Positions 13,935 to 25,339 of a DNA stretch of 64,000 nucleotides are shown here, in pieces. Numbering within the stretch: position 1 is the stretch's first letter; each line of letters opens with the position of its first letter. The stretch lies in contig CP136890.1 in the NCBI GenBank assembly GCA_034359265.1, positions 102,263,501 through 102,327,500 on the forward strand. Reading direction: 5' to 3'. This stretch comes from Canna indica (lineage: Eukaryota; Streptophyta; Magnoliopsida; Zingiberales; Cannaceae). The translations under genes and the position numbers were made by a program. The notes below the pieces were generated by a model. That model was given only the letters and a program-made list of their open reading frames with translations. It ran no database searches and was not told the origin of the DNA.

Positions 13935-14143
13935 AACCCTAACAAATAGACGAGCGCGCCGTCCCGTCTCGCCTGCTGCCGCTTCGTTTTATAGTCGAAC
14001 CCTAATCTATGTGGTGGATGGTTCAGACAAATATCGTCCGTCCGATGCTTAATGTGGCTGTTGTTGATGTCGCATATCACGACCGTCGGATGGATCATCA
14101 ATGTGAATCTCTTTGATGGGTTCCAATGGGCCTTTAATGGGCT
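13935..14143 (-). promoter_or_regulatory. RPL37A promoter/5' UTR: telo-boxes, TATA box and site II elements
   Basis: Two AACCCTAA telo-box words lie at 13935-13942 and 13998-14005. A TATA-like ctataaaa on the minus strand is at 13987-13994. Two site II words, TGGGCC at 14127-14132 and TGGGCT at 14138-14143, lie further upstream. Telo-box plus site II (TCP target) is the known arrangement for coordinated expression of plant ribosomal protein genes. The role here is inferred from sequence alone. Confidence 0.75.
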
Positions 14144-14198
14144 GAATTTTGAGGGCTTTAATCAAATGAACCAATCAAATATCGGTGTTGTGGATTTA

Positions 14199-14612
14199 CT
14201 GCCCGTTTGGTATATTGTATAAGTATTTTGTATAGTATACGGTGTTTGAAAAAAAATATTAACTAATACATACAATAAAAATAGTACCTCATAAGTTATC
14301 AAATTGTATTAGTAATACACTCTCAAAGCTCTTCATTAGCCTGCATTATAACTTTCAATGTTTTTTATACTCATTTTACCTTCAGCCAAAAATTAAAAAT
14401 ATATTTTAAAAATATTTTAAAAAATATTTTATTTTATATAATATTTTTAATGATAACATATATTATATTATACCAATTAGTCAATACAAACTAGTATTAT
14501 ACAAGCTAGTACATGTGAGCATCAAACACTGTATAATAATAATACAATACGTGCTAGTACTATACATGTTAGTCAATACATACTAGTACTATACAGAGTA
14601 TCAAACGAGCTA
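14199..14612. mobile_element. Tourist-like (PIF/Harbinger) MITE
   Basis: The left end is ctgcccgtttggtata. The right end, read in reverse, is tagctcgtttgatact, giving imperfect terminal inverted repeats. The flanks are TTA at 14196-14198 and TTA at 14613-14615, the 3-bp target duplication typical of PIF/Harbinger. The interior is AT-rich, carries repeated 'tactagta/tatacat' words and has no coding capacity. Confidence 0.7.
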
Positions 14613-14781
14613 TTAGTTTAATGCAAAAGGATTAAGTTAACTACCTAAAAAGTTCCTAAACTATATACCCCTTGTATCTACCGGATCATTTTGGACCTTG
14701 ATTTAAACAAATTGAATTTAGATGGACGAAATTGATATAAAAGATAGTTCAGGGGCTCAAACGATAAAACAGAGTTTAAAA

Positions 14782-15502
14782 TAAGGGTGAGGAAAAAAAA
14801 CTGATATTTTGGTTAACTGAAAATCGGTCCAAAATTGACTCAAACTATTCGGTTAACCAATCAGACGGTTTCGATTTCGATTTTTATTTTTTAAAATTTT
14901 TATTTTTGATTTCGGTTTGGGTTTTGAGTATCGATTAACCGATTTATATATATAATATTTTCATTTTTACACCCCTAAAATTTTTATTTTTATATTTTTC
15001 TTTCTAAAACTTATATAAGGGTAATACATTGAAGCGTATTTAAATTATATTTTATTTTATAAAACTTGACCGATTATATATATTTTTTAAATATGAATTA
15101 TTATTATAACACACAAGTCTCTAAAATATTATAATATATTTGTTTACTAAACAAAGATTTGAATTGAACCTATTCAATTATCGCGACTATTTGTGAGGAT
15201 GTTGTACTTTTTTTGACATTTAACTTATGAATATTATGTTTGATTTGTTTATTTATTTATTTTCTGAAGTGTTTTAAATAAGTAAAATGGACTTTACAAT
15301 TTGTATAATTTTATTATTTTTATATGTTAAAAAAATTATTGGTTAACCAAAAATTATTGGATAACCGAATTGCAAATACTGAAGTACCGGTTAACCCAAG
15401 TTAATTAATTGATTTATGATTAATGATTTTGAAAAATTGATACTAATGGATCGATTTAAAAAATTGTTAATTGACTAGTTAACCGGTCCATGTTCACCCC
15501 TA
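14782..15502. mobile_element. hAT-like non-autonomous element with perfect 8-bp TSD
   Basis: The left terminus is taagggtga and the reversed right terminus is taggggtgaac. The 8-bp flanks gtttaaaa (14774-14781) and gtttaaaa (15503-15510) are identical, as expected of hAT transposition. The 721-bp interior has repeated 'ggttaacc' words and no transposase frame. Confidence 0.82.
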
Positions 15503-15510
15503 GTTTAAAA

Positions 15511-17137
15511 TGATCTAAATGCACATTTAAATTGAAAGGCTTGAAGCACTGTGCCAAAACTACGCCAAACCCAACCTTTCTTCATCTTCCTAAATAATAT
15601 AATTTGGTAATCCTTGACCACTGCTCATCACTCATCACAAATCCATATCAATGTCCCAGAAGTTAACAAGCACATTTTCCTAGTAAATGGAACATAAGAA
15701 AACAATCAAGGTTAAAAATAACCAGTCTAAAATTAATCTTACAATATCTGGTCGCCTATATATGAATGGCTTTAGAAACATGTTCCTGGTTTGTCCTTCC
15801 TCTTCTTAAATCTTACTACTTGATCAGCCTATTTGTCATCTTCTTAGCTATATATCATATGGAGATAACGTTTTGGTCTGGGTTTATGTGAAGGAATAAG
15901 AGTCAAAAATTTGGGGTTGAGTGAGAAGAAAACAAGCATTGCTATCAGTATCTGGAGCTTGTACTATGAGTCTTTTGTCTTCATATCCCCATATGTTTAC
16001 TGTCAATATATGGGAGGCTCAGTGCAGCATGCAGCTAAAGTAACATTTGCTGACATGGATCAGAGTGTGTGCGCCAAGCTACTATCAGGGATGATGAGTC
16101 AAATTTGCAGCATGGTTTGCGTTGTTGAATGCATGTTTGTCATGTCATTGTCCAACAAAAAGTCTCAACCAGAGAGCATTTGATTCATCTTGTCTTTGAG
16201 TTTTTTCTTTTTCCTGGCGAATCATGTTGCAAGTTAGCTTCTTTTGCAGTATTAATCCTCTCATACAAAATGAGTTGCATTTTCTGTATCAGTTCATAGT
16301 TTTTTAGCTAGCATTTGCAGCAATTTTCTGTATATATATGAAATAAAATCGATGATAGAATACTGATTTAGCAAGAACAAAGACAGTAGGAAATGATCAA
16401 ATGATGCTGAATTTTATTTCTGAAATGAACAGAAAAAGCAAGCAAACATGTTGTAAATGGTCTCCTCGTTGAAGTACCTTCTTGTTCTGTAGGTCTCAGA
16501 AAACGACTATTGTCCTCTTGGTTAAGACAATGCATCCCTGCTTTGCCTCATTCTCCACACTAAATTGTTACTGCACATCCTCCCTCATTGATCTCTCATT
16601 TTCTCTTCTTTTCAGCAAACATATACAATCTCATGTACATTAGTTTCTTTCCCAACTCCCAAGGATTCCTCCTTGTAATATATAATTGAATTCCATGGCA
16701 AAAAGCTGAACAATAATTTTGGTAGAAGTAGCTTACTAAGATCTATAATTTTATGGAAAGGTTTTAGAAAGATTTAGTAAACCTAGGATCCTGCATTATT
16801 CCTTGATCACTGCATCATAAGTTTAATTTGAGGGTACAAAAGAAAACCCATAGTCCCAGACTGATACAAACAGCTTTAAGAAAAGGAGTGTAAAGAGAAG
16901 TGATTCTTTCCTGCCTTAATTTAGGAAACACGTCTGAGTGCAGACTGCAGACTGCAGTGCTAACTAAGACATTTAAACCCGGCTCGGTTCGGCTTGGTTT
17001 GGTTCGAGCAAGCAAACAGTGGATTTAGATGCACTTTAAACACACTCGATAGCTTTTATAAGCTTTTGTATTGCAGAAAAGAAGAGAAAGAAAAGAGGAG
17101 AAAGTGAGAAACCAAGACCCTGGATTCTCCATTTTAA
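15511..17137. other. Intergenic upstream of the BAM3-like kinase
   Basis: No gene can be supported. A higher-complexity stretch at about 15900-16190 contains a 90-codon open frame (15911-16183) without recognisable domains; it could be part of a non-coding transcript or chance. The last 100 bases before the kinase are purine-rich (gaagagaaag type), consistent with a core promoter or 5' UTR. Confidence 0.4.
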
Positions 17138-17163
17138 TGTCATTCACCATCCTTGGATTCTCC

Positions 17164-17365
17164 CTGCTGCTCTTCTTCTTCTTCCTCTTCGTCTTCTTCT
17201 TCTTTTTCTCTCTTATATTCTCCCCATCTCTCCCATTCTAACTCAGAAAACTGCACCTCCATGACTGCTCTCAGCGCAAAAGCCTTCCTCTTCCTCTTCC
17301 TCTCCTCTCTCCTCCTCTCCCTCACCTCTCCCTCGTCCTCTTCTTCTTCTTCTTCGTCCAACTCC
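17164..17365 (+). repeat. CTT/TCC-rich low-complexity tract around the BAM3-like start
   Basis: Pyrimidine triplet runs (ctt, ttc, tcc) lie both in the presumed 5' UTR (17170-17215) and just after the signal peptide (17326-17356), where they encode a poly-Ser stretch. Such tracts vary in length and make the start region hard to call. Confidence 0.7.
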
Positions 17366-20300
17366 CTCACCCTGTCTCTAAGAAGGCAAGCTTTAATCCT
17401 CGTCTTCCTCAAGCAATCTTTCCATAACTCGGAGTCTCTACTCGCGACCTGGGACTTATCCAACCATGCGTCGCTCTGTGAATGGGAAGGTGTTCGATGC
17501 AATGACGCCAAGCGCTCAGTGGTCGGACTCGACATGTCCAACTTGAACATCTCCGGTTCCCTTTCGCCGGCGATCGCCGAGCTGCGAGGCCTCGCTTACC
17601 TCTCTGTCGCAGGAAACAGCCTCTCGGGGAGGTTTCCGACGAGCGTCAGCAAGATTGCGGGCCTCAGACACCTCAACATTTCCAACAATCAGTTCAATGG
17701 CACCTTGAACTGGGCCTTCTCCGACATGATGGAGCTCGAAGTATTGGATGCCTACAACAACGACTTCCTCGGGTCTCTTCCGATCGCCCTCTCTGAGCTC
17801 CCGAAGCTCCGGCATTTAGACCTCGGAGGCAATTACTTCTCCGGCACAATCCCCGCCGCCTACGGAGGTTTTAGAGCCTTGAGCTATCTCTCGCTCGCCG
17901 GGAACGATCTCGGCGGATTGATACCTCCCCAGTTGGGTAATGTCACCACTCTCAAGCAGCTCTACTTGGGCTACTACAACGAGTTCGACGGCGGGATTCC
18001 GGTGGAGCTAGGAAACCTGACCAATCTTGTACATCTCGACCTTTCGAGCTGCGGATTGGAAGGGGAGATTCTGCCGGAATTGGGAAAGCTCGAGAAGCTC
18101 GACACTCTTTTCCTGCAAACCAATCAGCTCACCGGCACAATTCCTCCCCACATCGGCAACTTGAGTAGCTTGCGATTCCTCGACATCTCCAACAACGCGC
18201 TCACCGGCGAGATCCCGAAGGAGTTCTCCATGCTCCGTGAGCTGAACCTACTGCACATGTTCATCAACCAGTTCCATGGCGAGATCCCGCGGTTCATTGC
18301 GGAGCTGCCCAAGTTGGAGGTCCTCAAGCTGTGGCAGAACAACTTCACCGGCGAGATACCTCCCCAGCTCGGTCGGAATGGCCAGCTCCGGGAACTCGAC
18401 CTCTCTACCAACAAGCTCACCGGATTAGTCCCTGGAGAGCTCTGCTTTGGCAGGAAGCTTGAGATTTTGATTCTACTCAATAACTTTCTCTTCGGCCCAT
18501 TGCCGGACGATCTCGGAGATTGCGCAACGCTCTCGAGAGTCAGAATGGGGCAGAACTACTTGACGGGCTCCATTCCTCGGGGCTTTCTCTATCTGCCGGA
18601 GCTTACTTTGCTGGCGCTGCAGAACAATTACCTGGCCGGCGAGCTAGAGGAGGAGCCAATAAAGAAACCTACGAAACTGGAACAGCTGAACCTCTCCAAC
18701 AATCGGCTCAGCGGCTCGTTACCGTCGTCCATGGGGAACTTCTCGTCATTGCAGATTCTTCTCCTCAATGGCAATCAGTTCACCGGAGAATTACCATCTC
18801 AGCTGGGGCTTCTGAAGCGTGTGCTGAAGATAGACATGAGCATGAACAACTTCACCGGCGGAATCCCCCCTCAGATAGGGGATTGCTCTTCGCTCACGTA
18901 CCTGGATTTGAGCCAAAACCAGCTTGGCGGGCAAATTCCAGCTCGAATATCCCAAATTAGGATTCTGAACTATCTAAATGTGTCATGGAATCAGCTGAAC
19001 GATAGCATTCCTCCAGAGCTTGGAAGCATGAAGAGCTTAACTTCTGCCGACTTCTCGCACAATGACTTCTCCGGCCGGATACCGGAAACCGGGCAATTTG
19101 CTTACTTGAATGCTTCCTCTTTCCTCTTCAACCCTAACTTGTGTGGATTAGCATCGAATCCGTGCAGCTTGGCATCGAATCCACAAGCCCAAAAACACCA
19201 GCATCGAGGAGTGAAGTCCCAGCTCCCGGGAAAGTTCAAGCTCCTCTTTGCGCTGGCACTGCTGACATGCTCCCTGGTGTTCGCAATCACGGTGGCCATC
19301 AAGACGCAGTCCATGATGAAGAGGAGTTCGTCGAGGTCGTGGAAGCTGACGGCGTTCCAGAAGCTCGAATTCTCGAGCGAGGACGTGGTGGAATGCCTGA
19401 AGGAGAACTGCGTGATCGGGAGGGGCGGCGCCGGGATCGTGTACCGGGGAACGATGCCGAACGGAGAGCAGGTGGCGGTGAAGCGGCTACTGGGGGTCGG
19501 CAAAGGCTCAACGAAGCATGACAGCGGGTTGAGCGCGGAGATCGAGACGCTGGGGAAGATCAGGCACAGGAACATCGTGAGGTTGCTGGCGTTCTGCTCG
19601 AACAAGGAGACGAACTTGCTGGTGTACGAGTACATGCACAACGGGAGCTTGGGGGAGGTGCTGCACGGGAAGAGAGGGGGGTATCTGAGCTGGGAAATGA
19701 GGCTGAGGATCGCAGCGGAGGCGGCGAAGGGGCTGAGCTACTTGCACCACGACTGCTGCCCGCCGATCTTGCACAGGGACGTCAAGTCCAACAACATCTT
19801 GTTGGATATGGAGTTGGAAGCTCATGTTGCAGACTTTGGGCTGGCCAAGTACTTGAGGGACACAGGAGCTTCAGAGTGCATGTCAGCCATTGCTGGTTCT
19901 TATGGCTACATTGCTCCAGGTATCCTTCAATGTTGATCATGATCAAATTCTTCATCAAACTTCAAATGATTTTGAGTCTGGCCTTAATTTTCTTTCCCCC
20001 TCTCACTCTCTCTGAAATATTAGCTTCAGATTCTGTTGGAATTTCCAATAGATTCTAAAAGAATTTTGGGTGATTTTGAATTTTAATTTTGAAGAAGAAA
20101 AAAACAACCCCAATCATAATCAGAATATTCATTCCAATCTTAGAAATAAATCCATGTAGGAATTGAAGTTATCCACCCAGTATGCACACACTTCTATGTG
20201 ATTTTTTCCTCCCTCAAATGATAGTATTGGATTATGTTGAAATTTAAATGGCATTGAATTGGGGAAGAACAACATCTCTGACACTTTGACCAATCATCTT

Positions 20301-21396
20301 GGGTGCAAAGATTTTCTTGACATTTTGTTTGGGTTTGTTACTGTAGAGATATCATGTTTTCTGTTTTCTTCTTAAAATGTGTATCCTTGAATCTAGTATT
20401 GGAATTCTTATAGTATTTGTTTTACTTTGCTTCAAAGTGTAATTATTGGAACTTAACTCATACATGCATGTATTTTAAACCATAAAAGTATACATATTTT
20501 TCAATTATTTTTTCAATTGTTCAACAAAGGGCATAAATATCACTAGCATTTAAAAAAATAGGAAAAAAAAGGCCATGAAAAAGGTTCAATTTTCTTTTGG
20601 TAAACTCCCCATGCAGCTTTTTTTCTCTATATAATATAGTAGCACCAGATTGTGTTGTGTTGGAATCTAATTGGGTATGCCAAGATCTTATCAAGTTATT
20701 CTTTTGATGAAGAGGTAGTTGTTATGAAGAAGACGAGCCAACTCAAAGAAAGCCAGCAAGCAAGCAGCATATACCTTCTCCTTTTGCTTTTTATCCCTTC
20801 CACCAGTCCTTGTATCTTTCTTTCTTGCTTCTCCTTGCTTTGGAATCCCATGCTTTGTTCACTTTCAGTACTACTTTTTGACCCAAATCATCATTGTGTC
20901 ATTAACAAGACCGAGATTACAGAGACGGTCGCTCGAGGAATCCCAATTTGGGATCCATGTTCTACATTTTCTCTTCACCCCAGAAACATAACACATAGGG
21001 ATTATATAAAGTAGATAAAATTTTCTCCATTCAAGCTAATTATTTGGCTTCAATTATTGTCAAACAGAGTATGCTTACACCCTAAAGGTGGACGAAAAGA
21101 GCGACGTTTATAGCTACGGAGTAGTTCTCCTGGAGCTCATCACCGGCAAAAGGCCGGTTGGAGACTTCGGCGAGGATGGACTCGACATAGTGCAGTGGAC
21201 GAGAATGACCACGAGCTGGCACAAGGAAGAGGTGGTGAAGATACTGGATCCGAGGATGGTAGACGTTCCGATATTGGAGGAGGCGATGCAGGTGTTCTTC
21301 GTCGCCATGCTCTGCGTCCAAGAACACAGCGTGGAGAGGCCAAAGATGAGGGAGGTTGTGCAGATGCTGGAGCAAGCAAAGCAATCACACCACTGA
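17261..21396 (+). CDS. BAM3-like LRR receptor-like kinase
   Basis: This is a plasma-membrane receptor kinase of the CLV1/BAM clade (LRR-XI), whose members perceive CLE peptides. Exons are 17261-19919 and 21068-21396, giving 995 residues; the 1148-nt intron sits at the conserved site inside the kinase APE motif (AP|E). I chose 17261 because [20 protein letters not shown] opens a clean signal peptide. An in-frame ATG at 17153 would put a poly-Ser run in front of it. The N-cap contains CEWEGVRCN. About 20 LRRs follow (residues 75-630), with the conserved [14 protein letters not shown] block. A Cys pair ([10 protein letters not shown]) and a membrane helix lie near 657-680. The RD-type kinase domain has [13 protein letters not shown] (about 717), HRDVKSNN (about 837), DFGLA (about 857) and a C-terminal [15 protein letters not shown]. 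Motif-by-motif it is closest to Arabidopsis BAM3, the CLE45 receptor of phloem. Confidence 0.93.
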
Positions 21397-21925
21397 ACTG
21401 ATTCCATGCCTCCTTGAGATGTTTTTTCTTTTCTAGTTTTTGTCGATGACTTGTAGTGCTAAGAACAAAGTGTAGAACAAGATCAAGAATGCTTTTGGGA
21501 TCAACTGGATTGTCAATTCCTCAGTATGAAATTATAGCAGTCGAATCATGTCCAAATAGAGGGGAAAATGAAGAAAATTATTCAGAGTTTGGTTTTGTTT
21601 GCTGACAGCAACCCAACGTTCATGAACATTGAACACTTTAATGCAAAGTAGTAGTAGTAGTAATAATAATAAATAGAATATGATGAAATAAAAAGCTGCA
21701 CCTGCTGCTGCTGCTTTGTTGATGCATGAAAGATGGGCACCACTGCCAGCATGGTGAAAAGTCCCTTTCATCCTCCAGTGGAAGAACAAAAGTGATGAAG
21801 GTGAAATTATGAAAAAGAAAACTCACGGGGAACTTTACTTTGCATTGGTCTTGTTGATTGTTTAGCCAATCACGGAGAAATCATGCTATATTTTTTTTAG
21901 TGTTGACTGTTGAGCTTTTCTTTTA
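21397..21925. other. 3' flank of the BAM3-like gene
   Basis: This probably includes the 3' UTR. A short (tag/taa) triplet repeat lies at about 21650-21672. No other gene is visible. Confidence 0.45.
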
Positions 21926-22870
21926 GTGCTGAGAAATCATGTTTATATCGATCGCAGACACATGAACTTTCTCTGGAACGGGGCCTTGGAGGGCTCAACA
22001 AAGCCCTTAGTGTGTTGGGACGATGTCATTTGCTCGAAACACAATGGGGCCCTGAGCATTATTGATCTCGATAAACACAACATCGCCCGATTGGGAAGAT
22101 GGTGTGGGGCATGGCGTATGGACGAGGCATACTCTGGGCCTACATTATCAGCCATTCTTACTTCTATAGCAAAGGATGGCATGACCACCATAACACGACA
22201 TCGTGGTCTAGCGTGTGGAAGGGGATTTATGTCGCTAAGCTATTCTTCTCTACCGGTATGGAAACGATCATGGGGAGGGGAGGGGAGACTCAACACTCTT
22301 TTGGAAAGACCGCTTGGTACTAAACACACGCCTAGCGGATGCGTTCCCTCGGCTCTATGCTTTGAGTAGATCCCGAAATGGGGTGATCGCAGATCTCCTC
22401 GATGAGAAAACAAATTAGTGACGACTCACTCGGAGAGGACATGTGGACCAGCATGAGAGGGAGACCCTGCTCTCCCTCATTAATCTCCATGGTCTCAGCA
22501 GCATCGAAATATGACTTTTTGGTGCTAGCATTCCTCGCGGTCTTTTTCTACTGCTTCTATGTATAAAAGGCTCATGGACCGAGGTGTTCGGAATGCGCGC
22601 AGCGGCAAAGATATCGAGGCGCAAAGGGCCTACAAAAATGAAGATCCTACTTTGGCTCGTTCTCAAACAACGTCTCCAAACAAAGCTAGGCTTAATCAAG
22701 CATGGGACCATGCTAGAAAGGCTCGCTATGTGTCTTCCGTTAAGCCTACCCCAAATCGATTTTGCATATGTTCACGGGTTGCCCGTCCACCACGATGGGA
22801 TGGCTAGGCTTCCTCAATAAGTTGGGGAAACCGAGGTTCCAAACTATTATGTGGTCGAATCAAGAGGATG
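21926..22870 (+). mobile_element. LINE (L1-type) ORF2 C-terminal remnant
   Basis: Three forward frames share fragments typical of the region after the reverse transcriptase in plant L1 LINEs. They are NFLWNGALEGSTKPLVCWDD, ICSKHNGALSIIDLDKHN and SSVWKGIYVAK, then RLADAFPRLYALSRSRNGV and a zinc-finger RVT-like KMKILLWLVLKQRLQTK near 22636-22690. Shifts of frame and stops show that it is dead. I see no poly(A) end or target duplication, so the limits are those of the recognisable protein similarity. Confidence 0.75.
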
Positions 22871-23082
22871 ATCACTAGTACAATGGTGTGTCTCGTTGTC
22901 AATGAAATAGTGTTGGAGTTTTTGGATGGTGCAGAATGATATAATCTTACACAAGAAAACGACGGATTGATCTTTTGTTGTGTGATTGAGATTGAGATTT
23001 TGGTAGCGCATGAATCCACAAACATCGTATTCGTTTTTTTCCCTATCGGAGGGGGTGTATGCTCCCTCCCTTGGGTAGTCGA

Positions 23083-23596
23083 TAGGGGTGGAAACAGGCC
23101 AGGTCATGCAAGGCCTTCACCTTAACAGCTCAGGCATGCATAGTAAAAAATAGGCTTGGGCTTGGCCTGTGGCCTATTATAGGCTATTTTTTTGGCATGT
23201 TCATAGGTCTGGTCTGGCCTGTGGCCTGTTTATAAAATTTGTTAAAACTTGAAACATGTGTTATAAAATCTACTTCTAAATTCCAATTTAAAAATGATAA
23301 TAATAAATTTAAACATAACAACAATTGTTGTTGTTTTATTAAATTAAAATATGTATTTTATTATATATAATTAATATATATAATAAATTAATAATATTAT
23401 ATATTTATTATTTATTTTATATACCACCTTAACATGCTCAGGTCGCCCTATCAGGCTCAATATGCCTTATAGTGAGTTTGAGCCTGACTTGGATAAGGAA
23501 AATATGCCTAGAAATAAGTCTAGGCCTGAGTTTTTTTTAAAGAGGTCAGGCCGAATACAGGCCCCTGACAGGCCGCCTGGCTTATTTCCACCCCTA
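23083..23596. mobile_element. hAT MITE, 514 bp
   Basis: The termini are taggggtggaaa and, reversed, taggggtggaaa. The 8-bp flanks gtagtcga (23075-23082) and gtagtcgg (23597-23604) match at 7 of 8 bases. The interior has repeated aggcc/ggcct words near both ends and an AT-rich centre. It has no coding capacity. Confidence 0.85.
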
Positions 23597-23919
23597 GTAG
23601 TCGGGTGAACCTCGTTTTTCAAATTTGATACGTTTATATTTTAAATCAATAAATCTTTTGAACTGCATTTTTTCAAAATAAATAAATAAAATCCAGGTAG
23701 AATCACTTATAATGTAATTAATCCTCTCATCTACTGCATGGTCTAATGGTAAAAAAAAAAATGTAAGCCCACGTGTCGCGTACCAATTGGTTCCATTGGG
23801 TCTACTCATTCATGGGCCGGGCCGTAAACTTGATGCAGTATTTCCCTTGGGATGTCAAGCCGAATCCAAAGTCATTATTTTTCACTCCTCGGTCAACAAG
23901 GCGGCATGAATGGTAATAT

Positions 23920-25303
23920 GAATATTTACATTCCATTTTTATTGTTTGAATTATGACAATTTAATCCAATTTCTATTTCTAATAGAAAAGATCCCCTGCT
24001 AGGGATCCAAATATTTTTATAAAATATTTTAAATTAATAATAATAATGAAATCAATTTTATATTAATACATAAAATGAATAAAAAATAATTATACATTAA
24101 GATATAAAAAAAATATTATCTATTAATAGAACTAAACATAAATATCAATCATATAGTAGTAAACTTTAGTTCAACCATAATAATATAATTTTAATATTCT
24201 AGGTAAAAAATAATGAAAATATATAATAAAGGTGGATATAATTTTAAAAATGGAATATAACAGTAAAATAAAATTAAAAGAAAAATATTAATAAGTGAAA
24301 TAACTTATTTGCTAATTAATAAAATTATAGTTGATGAAAGTACAATATCAAAAATGAAAACATAACTACATTTCAATAAAATGAAAATATTATAAAATAA
24401 CTTTAATAAAAAAAATATGAAATCAATTATATAGTAAAAAATATAATTAAACATTATAATATAAATATGTAGTCATGTATTAATAGAAGTAAAAATAAAA
24501 ATAAATTTTATAATGGTCAAATTTAAAATCAAAAATAATAATAAACTTTAATATACAAAATTAAAATTATCAAATATTTAATAAAGATGAATATTTTTTT
24601 AAAATAAAAATATGATAATAAATACACATTTTAAAAATAACATTAAAAGTACACCCTCAAAATAATGTATTCCAAAAAGGAACATAATTTAAGTGAATTA
24701 CAATTTTGATAAAGATCAAAATAAAATAAAATGTATAAACATAAAAAAGAGAAACTTAAAAAAAAAAACTAAGAGATCTCACTTATCATGTGTCACTTGA
24801 TTATATCATTTATCTTAATATAATATCTAAAACGAAAATAAACGGTAAAAGTTCAAATTAAACAATTTAATAAAAATTTAAAAACCAAATTTAATAAATA
24901 AATAGTATTTTCTTTGTAAACCCTATATAACAGATAAACAACAAAAATATAAATTTTAAAAGTAATAATATAAAATATATAAGAAAAATAAAATAAATAG
25001 TTAAAATATATAATTATACTTAATTTGTTTTAGAATTTTAAAATAATTTTGAAAAATATGAAATATCAAACTAAATAACAAATTATACTGAAAATCATTA
25101 AAACTTGAATGAAATCAACTTAATTAAGGATAAGAAAATTAAATGCCTACGTCTTTTAAAATAGTAAAATATAAATATTAATTAGTACAATATTAATCAA
25201 AATTTGGGTCATATTTATCAAAAAAATATCCTCACTTCTCATATACCACTTGTCATATACTACTTGATTAGCATATCATTTATTTTACTATGACATCTAT
25301 TAG

Positions 25304-25339
<36 letters not shown>

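Noticed and set aside
15911..16183. 90-codon forward open frame upstream of the BAM3-like gene
   Set aside because: It has no signal peptide, domain or splice context that I recognise. Noted only as unresolved sequence.
17140..17550. Reverse-strand open frame, 136 codons, rich in Glu and Arg
   Set aside because: It is the complement of the poly-Ser and Leu-rich start of the BAM3-like gene. Its charge comes from the ctt/tcc repeats read backwards, and no domain is visible.
19102..19641. Reverse-strand open frame, 179 codons, opposite the BAM3-like kinase
   Set aside because: It overlaps the conserved membrane and kinase N-lobe coding sequence and has no recognisable motif.
20652..21014. 120-codon open frame in the BAM3-like intron
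   Set aside because: It lies within the intron at the conserved APE position, and the translation is low in complexity and unlike any family known to me.
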